From Halobacteriales archaeon QS_4_69_225 (GTDB lineage Archaea > Halobacteriota > Halobacteria > Halobacteriales > Haloarculaceae), in contig PXRL01000012.1 of assembly GCA_003020965.1 (NCBI GenBank), positions 103,888 to 167,887 on the forward strand: DNA of 64,000 nt, read 5' to 3'. Every line of letters begins with the position of its first letter. The stretch's first letter is position 1. The translations under genes and the position numbers were made by a program. The notes below the pieces were generated by a model. The model was not told the DNA's origin, ran no database searches, and worked only from the letters and a program-made list of their open reading frames with translations. Shown piece by piece: positions 54,869 through 63,207 of the stretch.

Positions 54869-55798
54869 ATGAGCGCATCGCGTCATCCGATAGCCCTGCG
54901 TCTGGAGCGACAGGTAGGCGAGGGGACCCGGCTGCTGGCGACGGTCATGGCGCTGCCGCTGGTCGACGGCATCTTCGCGGCGCTGGTGCTCGCCGGCGCC
55001 GTCTCGACCGTTCTCGGAATGATCGAGGTCGGGCTGCTCATCTTCGGCGGCAGCGCCACCCTCGCGGTCGTGCTCGCGGAGATGGAGGGCACCCGCGCCG
55101 AGCAGGTGAAGAAGGTCCTGCTGGTCGGAGCGCTCGTGATCCCGGTCGCCGCGCTGCAGGCGGCGCTGGCGCCGACCATCGAGTCGGTGCTGGCGATGGC
55201 CATCTTCGAGCGGTTCGCGGCGCTGGTCATCTTGGCCATCGCCGCCAAGACCGCCAGCGCCTCGATCGGGGAGTACCTGCCCAACCCGGGCGCCATCATC
55301 GGGCTCGGGATGGTCGCGAGCTTCCGCCCCGGCGGCTTCGAGTTCGGCCTCGTCGCCGAGCCGATGTTCGTCGCCTACGGCACCGGCGCGGCGGCGGTCG
55401 GCGTCGGCTTCGCCCTCGGGGTCGCTCTCTTGGCTCCCTGGCTCCGCGGCAACGTCGACATCGACCGGTTCCGGTTCGGCAGCGCCGTCGCCTTGGGTAT
55501 CCTCCCGCTGACCATCCTGGGGGTCATCCCGACGGAGGCGCCGCTGGCACTCGCGGTGCTCGGCGTCACGGCCCTGCTGGCGTTCAGCCCCGAGGGCGCC
55601 GACTCGCCGGCGTCGGGGACGGGCGACGACGCCCCGCCCGCGGCCGCCGACGGCGGCGCCCTCGACGACGCCGACCCGGACGAGGCGCCCGACGCCGAGT
55701 CGAGAGCCTTCGAGGCCGCCGACCGCGCCGTCGGGTCCGTCGAGGACGGCGACGGCTCGCCCGGCGCCTCCGACGGCGACCGGGCCCCGTGGCTGTAG
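54869..55798 (+). CDS. DUF5794 family membrane protein
   Basis: A 309-residue haloarchaeal membrane protein starting MSASRHPIALRLERQVGEGT. About seven hydrophobic helices occupy residues 20-250 (for example LPLVDGIFAALVLAGAVSTV, GLLIFGGSATLAVVLAEM), followed by a 60-residue acidic, disordered cytoplasmic-type tail (GDDAPPAAADGGALDDADPD). The function is unknown. It is followed 44 bases later by the DUF5795 gene, a pairing I recall from other haloarchaea. Confidence 0.85.
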   Translation: MSASRHPIALRLERQVGEGTRLLATVMALPLVDGIFAALVLAGAVSTVLGMIEVGLLIFGGSATLAVVLAEMEGTRAEQVKKVLLVGALVIPVAALQAALAPTIESVLAMAIFERFAALVILAIAAKTASASIGEYLPNPGAIIGLGMVASFRPGGFEFGLVAEPMFVAYGTGAAAVGVGFALGVALLAPWLRGNVDIDRFRFGSAVALGILPLTILGVIPTEAPLALAVLGVTALLAFSPEGADSPASGTGDDAPPAAADGGALDDADPDEAPDAESRAFEAADRAVGSVEDGDGSPGASDGDRAPWL

Positions 55799-55842
55799 GG
55801 CGGTCTGCAAAGGCTTAGGAGGCTCGACCCCCCCGATACGGT

Positions 55843-56067
55843 ATGGCCGACAACCGCGTCGTCGAGGGACGTATGGTCACTCCCGAGAAGCTCGCCGAAC
55901 TCATCGAGGGCGAGGGCGTGATGGACGCCGAGGCGATCGAGGACGCCGACCGCGACTGTCCCGACTGCGGCGGCGACGTTCTCTCGGTCGGTTACATGCC
56001 GTCGGTGACGGAGTTCGTCACCGGCTACAAGTGCCAGGACTGCGAGTGGCGCGAAACCGACCGCTAG
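55843..56067 (+). CDS. DUF5795 family zinc-ribbon protein
   Basis: A 74-residue protein, MADNRVVEGRMVTPEKLAEL, with four Cys in CPDCGGDVLSVGYMP and YKCQDCEWRETDR, a zinc ribbon. It is probably functionally linked to the DUF5794 gene just upstream. The stop overlaps the convergent ferredoxin stop by four bases. Confidence 0.85.
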   Translation: MADNRVVEGRMVTPEKLAELIEGEGVMDAEAIEDADRDCPDCGGDVLSVGYMPSVTEFVTGYKCQDCEWRETDR

Positions 56068-56390
56068 TCCGGCAGCAGCTGTCCCCAGACGACCTTCTCG
56101 ACCAGCTCGACGGTCAGCGGCTCCGTCACCCTGATCTGACAGGACAGCCGCGGGTAGCCCCATCGCTCGGCGGCCGCGTCGTGCCACTGCTCCGGGGCCG
56201 GTGGATCCGCCAGCCGGACGCCACAGGTGCCGCAGAGCCCCCGGCCGCCGCAGTTGGCCCGCCGCGACACCGTTCCGTAGACGTCGAAGCCCGCCTCGAG
56301 CAGGGCGTCCCGCAGCACCCGTCCCTCGGCGACCGACAGCGTCGTCTTCTCGTCGCCGTCGACGACCGTCACCGGAACCGACTCGTCCAT
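56064..56390 (-). CDS. 2Fe-2S ferredoxin
   Basis: A 108-residue electron carrier, MDESVPVTVVDGDEKTTLSV. Cluster ligands are in ANCGGRGLCGTCGVRL (CxxxxCxxC pattern) with the fourth Cys in RLSCQIRVTEPLTVEL. It lacks the acidic N-terminal insertion of the abundant haloarchaeal ferredoxin, so it is a minor, adrenodoxin/plant-like form. The start ATG at 56,390 is the natural one. Its redox partner is not evident nearby. Confidence 0.88.
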   Translation of the reverse strand: MDESVPVTVVDGDEKTTLSVAEGRVLRDALLEAGFDVYGTVSRRANCGGRGLCGTCGVRLADPPAPEQWHDAAAERWGYPRLSCQIRVTEPLTVELVEKVVWGQLLPD

Positions 56391-56471
56391 GCACCCGCTT
56401 CGGCCGCCGGACACAAATGCAATCGGGCGAACCGAAACCCCTTTGACGAGAGCGGATGTAGCCGGAGGCGA

Positions 56472-56697
56472 GGGGACGTGGCCAAGCCAGGCATGGCGGC
56501 TGACTCCAGAGGCCACGCGCCCGGTGACGAGACTCCAGACTGATATACCGAGCGGGCGACTGATCATCGTCCCCACTGAGAACCCGCGAGCGCTGCGAGC
56601 GGGGTTCGAAGCGGTCGAGGATTTGAACCTTGGAAGACGCAGCACCGAACGGAGTGAGGTGACCGTCTTCCTCCGGTTCACAATCCCTCCGTCCCCA
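56472..56697 (+). tRNA. tRNA-Trp (CCA) locus with intron, 3' exon rearranged
   Basis: The 5' exon is clear: acceptor strand GGGGACG, D-arm GCCAAGCCAGGCATGGC, then GCTGA-CTCCAGA with anticodon CCA at 56,506-56,508. An intron follows that resembles the known haloarchaeal tRNA-Trp intron encoding a C/D guide RNA: GTGACGA (56,524-56,530), CTGA (56,540-56,543), TGATCA (56,561-56,566), CTGA (56,576-56,579). The expected 3' exon is not in order. No TCAGC anticodon-stem partner or GAGGG T-stem strand is found. Only TTCACAATCCCTCCGTCCCC (56,677-56,696) remains as T-loop, T-stem and acceptor. As it stands the cloverleaf cannot form. Confidence 0.55.
56619..56686. repeat. Inverted repeat built on the tRNA-Trp T-arm
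   Basis: Left arm 56,619-56,639 (GGATTTGAACCTTGGAAGAC...) and right arm 56,664-56,686 (CGTCTTCCTCCGGTTCACAA...) pair over most of their length. The right arm continues into the tRNA-Trp acceptor end. A second hairpin AACCCGC...GCGGGGTT lies at 56,581-56,606. The design is the same as at the Lys and Leu loci. Confidence 0.7.
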
Positions 56698-56946
56698 TCC
56701 TGTCGCTCCGAGCACCCACGCGAGGAGCGACCAATGTCGTCGGCAAATCTGAACTTCGGAGAAGCAGCGTTCGAGAATCGCAGTGCGATTCTCAAGCTGA
56801 TCGGAAATCACCGATTTCCGATGCCGCCGAGCGGAGTGAGGCGACTCGACGCTTTCGAGTCGGACTGCGCGAGTTGTGGTGTCTGATGCCGCTCGACTCG
56901 CCGGCACGTACAGAAAGCACTTGTACGACAGTATTAAATTGAGCCT

Positions 56947-57603
56947 ATGAAAAATAGAAAACAGGTCGGGAGACGGTCGGTTCTGACTGCGACCGCCGGC
57001 GTCGTGGCCGCCGTCACGGGGTGTGTCAATTCCGCGAACAGGTCCAATTCCGGCGGGGACGCGACGGCGGAGGACTGTTCGGCGCCGGACGCCGACGCGG
57101 AGTTGGCATCGCTGCTGCCGCCTGCCACCGAGGGTCGGACCCGTATAGAGACCTCCAAATCCGACGCGTCGCTCTCGGATGTCGGAGACGCCGTCGCCGG
57201 CGTGCGCGCCACGTACGACGACGGCGACGACGACGTATTCGACGACCCCCTCGTCGTGATCTATCGCTTCCGCGCGGAGCAGGTCGAAGACGACTCGGAG
57301 GCCGCCTCGAACGAGATAGAACCGCACAAGGGGCACCAGCCGAAGACGGCGACCATGGAACTAAAAAAGCGTCTCAACTCCATCGCGGTGGACGACGGTC
57401 GGGCCGGGACGGGAGCACTGCTGGGACGGGTCGGGTTCATCGCGGCCGCCCCCGATCGCTCGGAGGCGAAGGAACTTCTCGCCCGGAGTCCGGCGCTTTC
57501 GGCGGAGTGTCGGGCGGCGAACGAGGTGTTACCTTCCGTCGACGAGGCGTACGCCGATGAGGACGAAACTGACAGTCCGGAAACCGTCACCGAAGAGCAG
57601 TAG
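56947..57603 (+). CDS. Tat lipoprotein, function unknown
   Basis: A 218-residue exported protein. The signal MKNRKQVGRRSVLTATAGVV has twin Arg, and TGC forms a lipobox near residue 26, so it should be lipid-anchored outside the cell. The mature protein is acidic with a short alpha/beta domain (DPLVVIYRFRAEQVEDDSEA; MELKKRLNSIAVDD). No family is recognised. It follows the tRNA-Trp scar and has slightly AT-richer 5' DNA (AGTATTAAATTGAGCC), so it may be cargo. Confidence 0.7.
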   Translation: MKNRKQVGRRSVLTATAGVVAAVTGCVNSANRSNSGGDATAEDCSAPDADAELASLLPPATEGRTRIETSKSDASLSDVGDAVAGVRATYDDGDDDVFDDPLVVIYRFRAEQVEDDSEAASNEIEPHKGHQPKTATMELKKRLNSIAVDDGRAGTGALLGRVGFIAAAPDRSEAKELLARSPALSAECRAANEVLPSVDEAYADEDETDSPETVTEEQ

Positions 57604-57812
57604 TGTCACGACGTGTGGTACCGCGACTCCCCACGCGGCCTCTCGTCAGGACCCGGTATAGGTCCACCTTCTGCCGTCGGGGGCCCATCCGACGCGGCTC
57701 CGTCCCCTCGCGTGCCTGTCCCGGGACCCGAATCGACGCCGTCGATTGTCTGACTCCGTACAGTAGGACCCGGCCCGGAGAACCGCCGGGCCCGCCGGCG
57801 GAGACGGGCCGG

Positions 57813-57959
57813 TCAGGTCGCCACCCAGATGGTCTCCAACTCGCAGATGGGACAGTCCCGCAGCGTCTCCAGCGGCCGGTCGTCGACGTCCGCTTCCGTC
57901 TCGCTCACCGTCGCCGTCGCCGTCGAACCGCAGATGACGCACTCGAACTCGACGTTCAC
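57813..57959 (-). CDS. 48-residue zinc-finger protein
   Basis: MNVEFECVICGSTATATVSE with GTG start, then DDRPLETLRDCPICELETIW. Two CxxC pairs (CVIC, CPIC) 30 residues apart form a small zinc ribbon. A TATATG element at about 57,985-57,990 lies about 28 bases upstream, which supports a leaderless start. Such tiny zinc proteins are abundant in haloarchaea. Confidence 0.65.
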   Translation of the reverse strand: MNVEFECVICGSTATATVSETEADVDDRPLETLRDCPICELETIWVAT

Positions 57960-58284
57960 GTGCGAGGGATACGTCGACCGGCCGGCATATATCTGACTGT
58001 ACCGGCCCGCCGACCCCGGTCGTCGTTCCCCGAAACCGCCGGACGACGGGGCAGATTCGGCCGCTACCGCTGAACCCTTCAGCCCGGCTCTCGTAGCACG
58101 AACGTCTCCGATCAGGAGCGGTTGCGACGGTGATGTCACGACGCCGGACGGACGAAACGAGGCTCCGACACCCACCCGGTGAGCGGCCGCGCCGTCCGAC
58201 CGGCGGGTCGATCGACGTCGGTCGCCGGCCGGTCGTCGCGGCACTATCGGGCACCCGTAAGGCCGACCGGAGGGCCGGACGGTG

Positions 58285-58422
58285 GTGACCGACACCGGCC
58301 GCGAGCACGGACAGCCGGCGCCGGACCGCGGGCGACTGTGGTGTGCCGAATGCCGGGCGTGGGTGCCGGAGTTCACCTGGGACTACCACGCCCCGCACGG
58401 CGACGACGCTCCGGACGGCTGA
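58285..58422 (+). CDS. Possible 45-residue CxxC protein
   Basis: The frame from GTG 58,285 reads MTDTGREHGQPAPDRGRLWC, then AECRAWVPEFTWDYHAPHGD. One CxxC pair (WCAEC) and a YHAPHG stretch could form a zinc site (Cys2His2-like). It is short and unsupported by a clear TATA box, but its composition is protein-like. Confidence 0.4.
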   Translation: MTDTGREHGQPAPDRGRLWCAECRAWVPEFTWDYHAPHGDDAPDG

Positions 58423-58797
58423 GAGTCGCGTCCGGGGGTCCAGGGCGCCGGCCGCCGTCAGCCGTTGGCGTCCACTCGACTGCGTGATACGAGTCGCACT
58501 TCTCGCGCCGTGTGGGGTGGTCCGCCGCCACCTGGGCGTGCTCGAGGATACCCCGTACGACTCGTCGCAGCCGTCCGGACGCCGAGTGCGGCTGTCGTCA
58601 GTCTTGATGGACCCGGCGAGCGGGAGCCATAGGGCCGTCGATGCGACCGGTCCGCGCGGTCGCTCCGTCGTCCGCGTGTCGGCGGGCGGTCTCGGCGACG
58701 GACGTATTCTCGTCCGCGCCGGCGACGTCCGACGGCCGTCGGCGGTCGGAGGGGATGGCGACGACGGCGCTCGCGACGGCACCGGACGACGTGGGTC
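58423..58797. other. Gene-free stretch
   Basis: No frame with a recognisable product, no RNA gene, no strong repeat seen. Several GC-rich frames are open by composition only. Confidence 0.5.
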
Positions 58798-59124
58798 TCA
58801 GAGCACCCGGAGCCGGTAGCCTTCGGCGGCCGACTCGTCGGTGACCCGCCCGGCCTCGGTCGCGGCCGACAGCAGCTCCGAAACGAACTCCTTCGGGACC
58901 TGGACGCCGATGAAGTCGCTGTCGTCGCGGGCGGTCGTCAACTGTGCCATCGTCCGTTCGGTGCCGTCGTCGTTGTAGATGCTGCCGACCTCCTCGCCGT
59001 CCCGGAAGAACCGGAGTGTCACGTCGGTCGGCTCGACGTCCTCGAAGGTCACCTCGAACACGCGCTCGTCGTCCTCGATGCGGGCGAGCATGCAGCCGTC
59101 GTGTTCGTCGATGGTCGTCTGCAC
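58798..59124 (-). CDS. Conserved haloarchaeal hypothetical protein
   Basis: A 108-residue acidic soluble protein with GTG start, MQTTIDEHDGCMLARIEDDE. Beta-strand-rich N-terminal part (VFEVTFEDVEPTDVTLRFFR) and a helical C-terminal part (PKEFVSELLSAATEAGRV). No motif points to a function. It is divergent from the SDR gene, 86 bases apart. Confidence 0.65.
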   Translation of the reverse strand: MQTTIDEHDGCMLARIEDDERVFEVTFEDVEPTDVTLRFFRDGEEVGSIYNDDGTERTMAQLTTARDDSDFIGVQVPKEFVSELLSAATEAGRVTDESAAEGYRLRVL

Positions 59125-59210
59125 GGCCCCTCCTTCGCCCCGACCGAAGTTAGCGCTTGTCCCCTGTGCGGAAGGGTTGGGGTTTTCTCCGTCGAGTCCT
59201 TCGAACGTGT

Positions 59211-60155
59211 GTGAGCACTCCCGAGGAGATCGCCGGCGTCTCGGACGTCGACTGCACCGGAAAACGGGCGCTCGTCACCGGCTCGACGAGCGGCATCGGA
59301 CGGGCGGCGGCGCTGGCGCTGGGCCGACTCGGCGCCGACGTCGTCGTCCACGGCCGCGACGAGGAGGCGGGGGCGGCGGTCGTCGACGAACTGACCCGGA
59401 CGGGCGCCGACGCCGAATTCCTGCGGGCGGACTTCGCCGACCCCGACGCGGTCCGGGAACTGGCGGCGGCCGTCCGGACGTCGACCGACGGGCTCGACCT
59501 GCTGTTCAACAACGCCGGGGGCGTCTTCCGCGAGACGCGGCTCACCGACGCGGGCGTCGAGTACACCTTCCAGGTGAACCACCTCTCGCCGTACCTGCTG
59601 ACGGCGGAGCTACTCGACCACCTCCGGCCGGGCGCCCGGGTGGTGACGACCGCCTCGTCGGCCCACCGCGGCGCCTCGCTGGATTTCGGGTCGGTCGAGG
59701 CGCCGGACCCCGCGACCGGGTTCCGCGCCTACGGCCACTCGAAGCTCGCGAACGTGCTGTTCGCCGCGGAGCTGGCGGAACGACTCGAGACCGCCGATCG
59801 CGACGTCGTCTCGAACAGCGTCCACCCCGGGGCGATTCCGGGCAGCGGCTTCAGCCGCTTTCTCCCCGGGCCGCTGCCGTGGCTGGTCCGGCGGCTCGAC
59901 GCCCTCCCCGGGGTGACAACGGTCGCCGACGGCGCCGCGGAACTGCTGTTCGTCGGCGTCTCGCCGCGGACCGCCGACGTCTCCGGGCGGTACTTCGCCG
60001 ACCGGCGCCCGAAGCAGCCGTCGACGGCCGCCAGGGACCCCGAGGCCGCCCGGCGGCTCTGGGCCGAGAGCGCCGAGATGCTCGACGTCGAGGTGCCGCT
60101 TTCGGCGGTCGACGACCGCGCCGCCGACGAGCCGTCGACGGCCGCCGACACGTAG
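59211..60155 (+). CDS. Short-chain dehydrogenase/reductase
   Basis: A 314-residue SDR with GTG start (MSTPEEIAGVSDVDCTGKRA). The cofactor motif is LVTGSTSGIGRAAALALG, the NNAG motif is LLFNNAGGVFRET, Ser lies in VVTTASSAHRGA, and the catalytic Tyr and Lys are in FRAYGHSKLANVLFAAEL. Its length and NNAG-Asn-Ser-YxxxK order resemble retinol-dehydrogenase/WW-oxidoreductase-like SDRs. The substrate is unknown. The TTTTC element about 26 bases upstream supports the GTG start. It ends one base before the next gene. Confidence 0.9.
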   Translation: MSTPEEIAGVSDVDCTGKRALVTGSTSGIGRAAALALGRLGADVVVHGRDEEAGAAVVDELTRTGADAEFLRADFADPDAVRELAAAVRTSTDGLDLLFNNAGGVFRETRLTDAGVEYTFQVNHLSPYLLTAELLDHLRPGARVVTTASSAHRGASLDFGSVEAPDPATGFRAYGHSKLANVLFAAELAERLETADRDVVSNSVHPGAIPGSGFSRFLPGPLPWLVRRLDALPGVTTVADGAAELLFVGVSPRTADVSGRYFADRRPKQPSTAARDPEAARRLWAESAEMLDVEVPLSAVDDRAADEPSTAADT

Positions 60156-60156
60156 G

Positions 60157-60411
60157 ATGACCCACGACCGCATCCACGCCCGGGAGCCGGCCCACCACCG
60201 CGACCGGTGGTCGGTCGGGACCGTCGAGGCCGTCACCGAGCGGGACGGCCACTGCGTCGTCACCGTCGCCCCCGAGAACGGCGATCCGGTCGAACTCGTC
60301 GTCACGATGGCGGTCCGCGACCTCTTCGTCGGCCGACTCGACCTCGGCCCGGACGACTCCCCGGTCGGCGAGCGGGTCTGGTTCCGGAAGCACGGCGGCC
60401 GCGACGGCTGA
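60157..60411 (+). CDS. Conserved haloarchaeal small protein
   Basis: An 84-residue protein, MTHDRIHAREPAHHRDRWSV, with a beta-barrel-like pattern (GTVEAVTERDGHCVVTVAPE; VELVVTMAVRDLFVGRLDLG) ending VGERVWFRKHGGRDG. It starts one base after the SDR stop and is surely co-transcribed. I recall similar unknown-function proteins in haloarchaea. No catalytic residues are evident. Confidence 0.7.
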   Translation: MTHDRIHAREPAHHRDRWSVGTVEAVTERDGHCVVTVAPENGDPVELVVTMAVRDLFVGRLDLGPDDSPVGERVWFRKHGGRDG

Positions 60412-60532
60412 TACCGCCGGAGCGATTTCGTGACCACCTGAACCGGTGGTGGTCCACGTATCCGGGCGAGTGCGACGAGATCTCGGACCGCGATTCGACC
60501 GGCTGCGTCCGGCAGTATCGCGACCGCGCCGG

Positions 60533-60754
60533 TCACCCCCGGGTCGAGAGGGTGACCGCTAGGAGGACGCCGACGACGAGGAGGGTTGCGTACAGCACGC
60601 CGACCTCGAACGGCGTCACCGCCGGCCGCGGATCGACGGCGCCGGCGCCGTCGAGGAGCCCAGCCAGGACGGTCGCCGGACGGTCGCCGCCGAACGCACG
60701 TCTCGCGGCGGCTACCGCAGCGCACTTGCCGACCCGTCTCCACGGTGAGCACAT
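60533..60754 (-). CDS. Possible small tail-anchored membrane protein
   Basis: A 73-residue frame, MCSPWRRVGKCAAVAAARRA, whose last 25 residues (FEVGVLYATLLVVGVLLAVT) form one good membrane helix. The N-terminal part is Ala/Arg-rich and may not be real. A shorter start is possible. It is divergent from the RNase Z-like gene with overlapping start codons, which is unusual. Confidence 0.35.
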   Translation of the reverse strand: MCSPWRRVGKCAAVAAARRAFGGDRPATVLAGLLDGAGAVDPRPAVTPFEVGVLYATLLVVGVLLAVTLSTRG

Positions 60755-61517
60755 GCAGGTCACCTTCCTCGGCACCGGCGCGGCGATGCCGACCGGCGAG
60801 CGGAACCAGACCGGGCTGCTGCTGGAAGATGCCGGCGGCGACGCCGACCCGCTGTTGATCGACTGCGGCAGCGGCGCGATGCACGGCCTCGCGGCGACGG
60901 ACGTCGGTTACGAGGGGATCGACACCGTCCTCCTGACCCACCACCACCTCGACCACGTTTCCGACCTGCTGCCGTTGCTGAAGGCGCGGTGGCTGGCGGG
61001 CGAGACCGACCTCGAGATCGTCGGCCCCGACGGCACCGAGGCGCTCGTCGAGGGCCTGCTGTCGGTCCACGACTACATGGCCGGCCGGTTCGACCTTTCG
61101 ATCCGGGAGGTGTCGCCGGGGTCGTTCTCGGCGGCCGGCTACGACGTCGCGGCCGTCGAGACGGTCCACTCGATGCACTGTCTGGCCTACCGCCTCGAGG
61201 CCGACGACGCGACGTTCACCTTCTCCGCCGACACCGAGGCGACGGAGGCCGTCGCGGACCTCGCCGACGGCTCGGCGCTTCTGGCCCACGACTGTTCGTT
61301 TCCCGACGATATCGACGTCGACAACCACCCGACGCCGACGCAGCTCGGCGAGACGCTGGCCGGCCACGATTTCGGCCGCGTCTACCTGACGCATCTCTAC
61401 CCCCACACCGACGGCGAACACAAGTCGATGGTCGAGGCCGTCGGCGGTCGGATCGACGCCGACGTCCGGGTGGCCCGCGACGGGCTGACCGTCGACGTCT
61501 CGCGGCGGCCCTCGTGA
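60753..61517 (+). CDS. RNase Z-like MBL-fold hydrolase
   Basis: A 254-residue metallo-beta-lactamase-fold protein, MQVTFLGTGAAMPTGERNQT. Metal ligands: LLTHHHLDHVSDLLPLL (HxHxDH), His in VETVHSMHCLAYRLEA, Asp in FTFSADTEATEAV and His in RVYLTHLYPH. The N-terminus and the missing exosite arm resemble RNase Z/arylsulfatase-like hydrolases. Whether it processes tRNA 3' ends is uncertain, since RNase Z proper is usually about 305 residues. The ATG at 60,753 is the family start. Confidence 0.85.
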   Translation: MQVTFLGTGAAMPTGERNQTGLLLEDAGGDADPLLIDCGSGAMHGLAATDVGYEGIDTVLLTHHHLDHVSDLLPLLKARWLAGETDLEIVGPDGTEALVEGLLSVHDYMAGRFDLSIREVSPGSFSAAGYDVAAVETVHSMHCLAYRLEADDATFTFSADTEATEAVADLADGSALLAHDCSFPDDIDVDNHPTPTQLGETLAGHDFGRVYLTHLYPHTDGEHKSMVEAVGGRIDADVRVARDGLTVDVSRRPS

Positions 61518-61872
61518 CGGTACCTGTCGTGAGCTGTTCCGTGTCGACCGCACGGGGTCGTGCGGCCGAACCGGTACACGGTCACGGCAGTCACTGTGAG
61601 GCGTTCGCATCCCCTGCGGAGAACACCGACCCGGCGAGCACTGGCCGTTCGGGTGAACACGGAAACGCCGGACGCGCTGGACGCGTCGACCCAGGGACCA
61701 AATATCGGGGCCGGCGGTACGGCCGACACCCGGACGGCCACGGCAAGCGTCGTCGACGCTGCCGCGGGACCGACGGCCGCCGTCGACGGAGCGAGGCCGC
61801 TCTGCAGCTCCGGTTACATGAACTTTTGGATATAATCGAAAAGTATAAGTGAGTATTCAGCCGTATCTGGCC
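61518..61872. other. Gene-free stretch with the promoter of the exported repeat protein
   Basis: No gene is seen in the first 300 bases. The end is AT-rich with two TATA-like sites, TATAATC (61,831-61,837) and GTATAAG (about 61,843-61,849). The second is about 26 bases before the ATG at 61,873, which predicts a leaderless transcript. Confidence 0.6.
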
Positions 61873-62877
61873 ATGGGGATGATGATAAATCGCCGAACAG
61901 CGATAAAAGCGGTGGGTACAGCCTTTGCATCAGCGACTCTCGCGGGCCGAGCAGCGGCCGAAGCGGAGTGGAGAACCGAAGAGACGCCGACCGACGGAAC
62001 GCTCTACGATGTCGCCTACGCGGGCGGAGACGCGGCCAACGACGGGAGTGTCTACGCCGTCGGTCAGGAGGGCGTCATCATCGAGCGAACCGAAGAAGGG
62101 TGGGAGAAGGTCCTCGACGGCGGCGCCACGGGCGACGGCCGTGACCTTCTCAGCGCGGACGTCACCGACGACGGCGAGCGGCTGTGGTTCGCCGGCTCTT
62201 CGGGCGCGATCGGCGAGTACGACGTGGCGACGGGCAGCGTCGACGACCATGGCGAACCCGAGGACAACACGAACAACTTCATCGACCTCGCCGTCACCGG
62301 CGAGAGCGGCGAGGCAAACGTCTACGCCGCCGACGGCTCCGGCGGTATCTCCTACAGCTTCGACAACGGCCAGAGCGGCAAGTGGAATTCCGTCGGCGTC
62401 GGCCAGGGGAACGGCTTCCCCGGCATCGACTTCTACGACGTCCGGTCGGGGCACGTGGTGAACACGAACGCCAGCGTCTTCGAAACCGACGACGGAACGA
62501 CCTACAACCGAATCGGCGTCCCGAACGCGAACAACAGCCTCTACGGTATCGACAGCGACGGGTCGGACGACGTCTGGGCCGTCGGCGGCGGCGGCACCGT
62601 CCAGCGGTACAACGGTGCCTGGAGGCGGACCAATCTGGGCAACCTCACCCTGCGCGACATCGAGATCGAGGACGAGTCGGGCTACACCATCGGCGAGAGC
62701 GGTCGGGTGTTCGAGTACGCCGGCGGCTCGTGGAACGAAAACACCACCGATACCGGGCAGAACCTCAAGGGAATCGTGCTCGGGTCGCCCAACGTCGCCG
62801 TCGGCGCCTCCGGGATCGCCATCGTCAATGAGATTCCTGCCGATACGCCCGGCGACATGTCCAGTCTCGGGCTCTGA
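61873..62877 (+). CDS. Tat-exported beta-propeller-like protein
   Basis: A 334-residue secreted protein. The signal MGMMINRRTAIKAVGTAFAS has the Tat motif NRRTAIK and ends near AAAEAEW. The mature part consists of about six repeats of roughly 45 residues (GTLYDVAYAGGDAAND, VYAVGQEGVIIERTEEGWEK, LWFAGSSGAIGEYDVATG, VYAADGSGGISYSFDNGQSG, DVWAVGGGGTVQRYNGAWRR, YTIGESGRVFEYAGGSWNEN), as in a propeller. No enzymatic motif is seen. The start is supported by the TATA site at about 61,846. It may bind surface partners, but the function is unknown. Confidence 0.8.
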   Translation: MGMMINRRTAIKAVGTAFASATLAGRAAAEAEWRTEETPTDGTLYDVAYAGGDAANDGSVYAVGQEGVIIERTEEGWEKVLDGGATGDGRDLLSADVTDDGERLWFAGSSGAIGEYDVATGSVDDHGEPEDNTNNFIDLAVTGESGEANVYAADGSGGISYSFDNGQSGKWNSVGVGQGNGFPGIDFYDVRSGHVVNTNASVFETDDGTTYNRIGVPNANNSLYGIDSDGSDDVWAVGGGGTVQRYNGAWRRTNLGNLTLRDIEIEDESGYTIGESGRVFEYAGGSWNENTTDTGQNLKGIVLGSPNVAVGASGIAIVNEIPADTPGDMSSLGL

Positions 62878-63207
62878 GACCCGGACATCCTCCCGGTGCA
62901 GTTCACCGGGGTCGCAGCCACGAATCGTCTCGTACTACCGGGCGTAATTCTTCCGACGTTTCCCCGCGATATTCGGTCGGCAATCAGTCAAGACCCGTGT
63001 TGGATGAAACTGTTTACGCTATTGCAGCCGGCAGCATCGGCGGTGTGGCTTCCGGGGTCCGGGCGACACTAGATCCGACCGCGAACGGTCGGCCCGCGCG
63101 CCGAGGATACGGCCGTCTCCGGCGTCGCTCACCGTGCGGCGAGACGGCCGGCCCGGTGGCCTACGGATGGGAACGCTCGGGTGTACCCGGCCACCACGGA
63201 AACGCGA

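Noticed and set aside
56568..56575. CGTCCCCA inside the tRNA-Trp intron as the real acceptor 3' end
   Set aside because: It would pair with GGGGACG, but no T-arm precedes it and the segment lies between C/D-box motifs, so it is more likely part of the guide region or chance.
61560..61835. 91-codon frame between the RNase Z-like gene and the exported protein
   Set aside because: Thr/Ala/Arg-rich, no motif, and it runs into the AT-rich promoter of the next gene.
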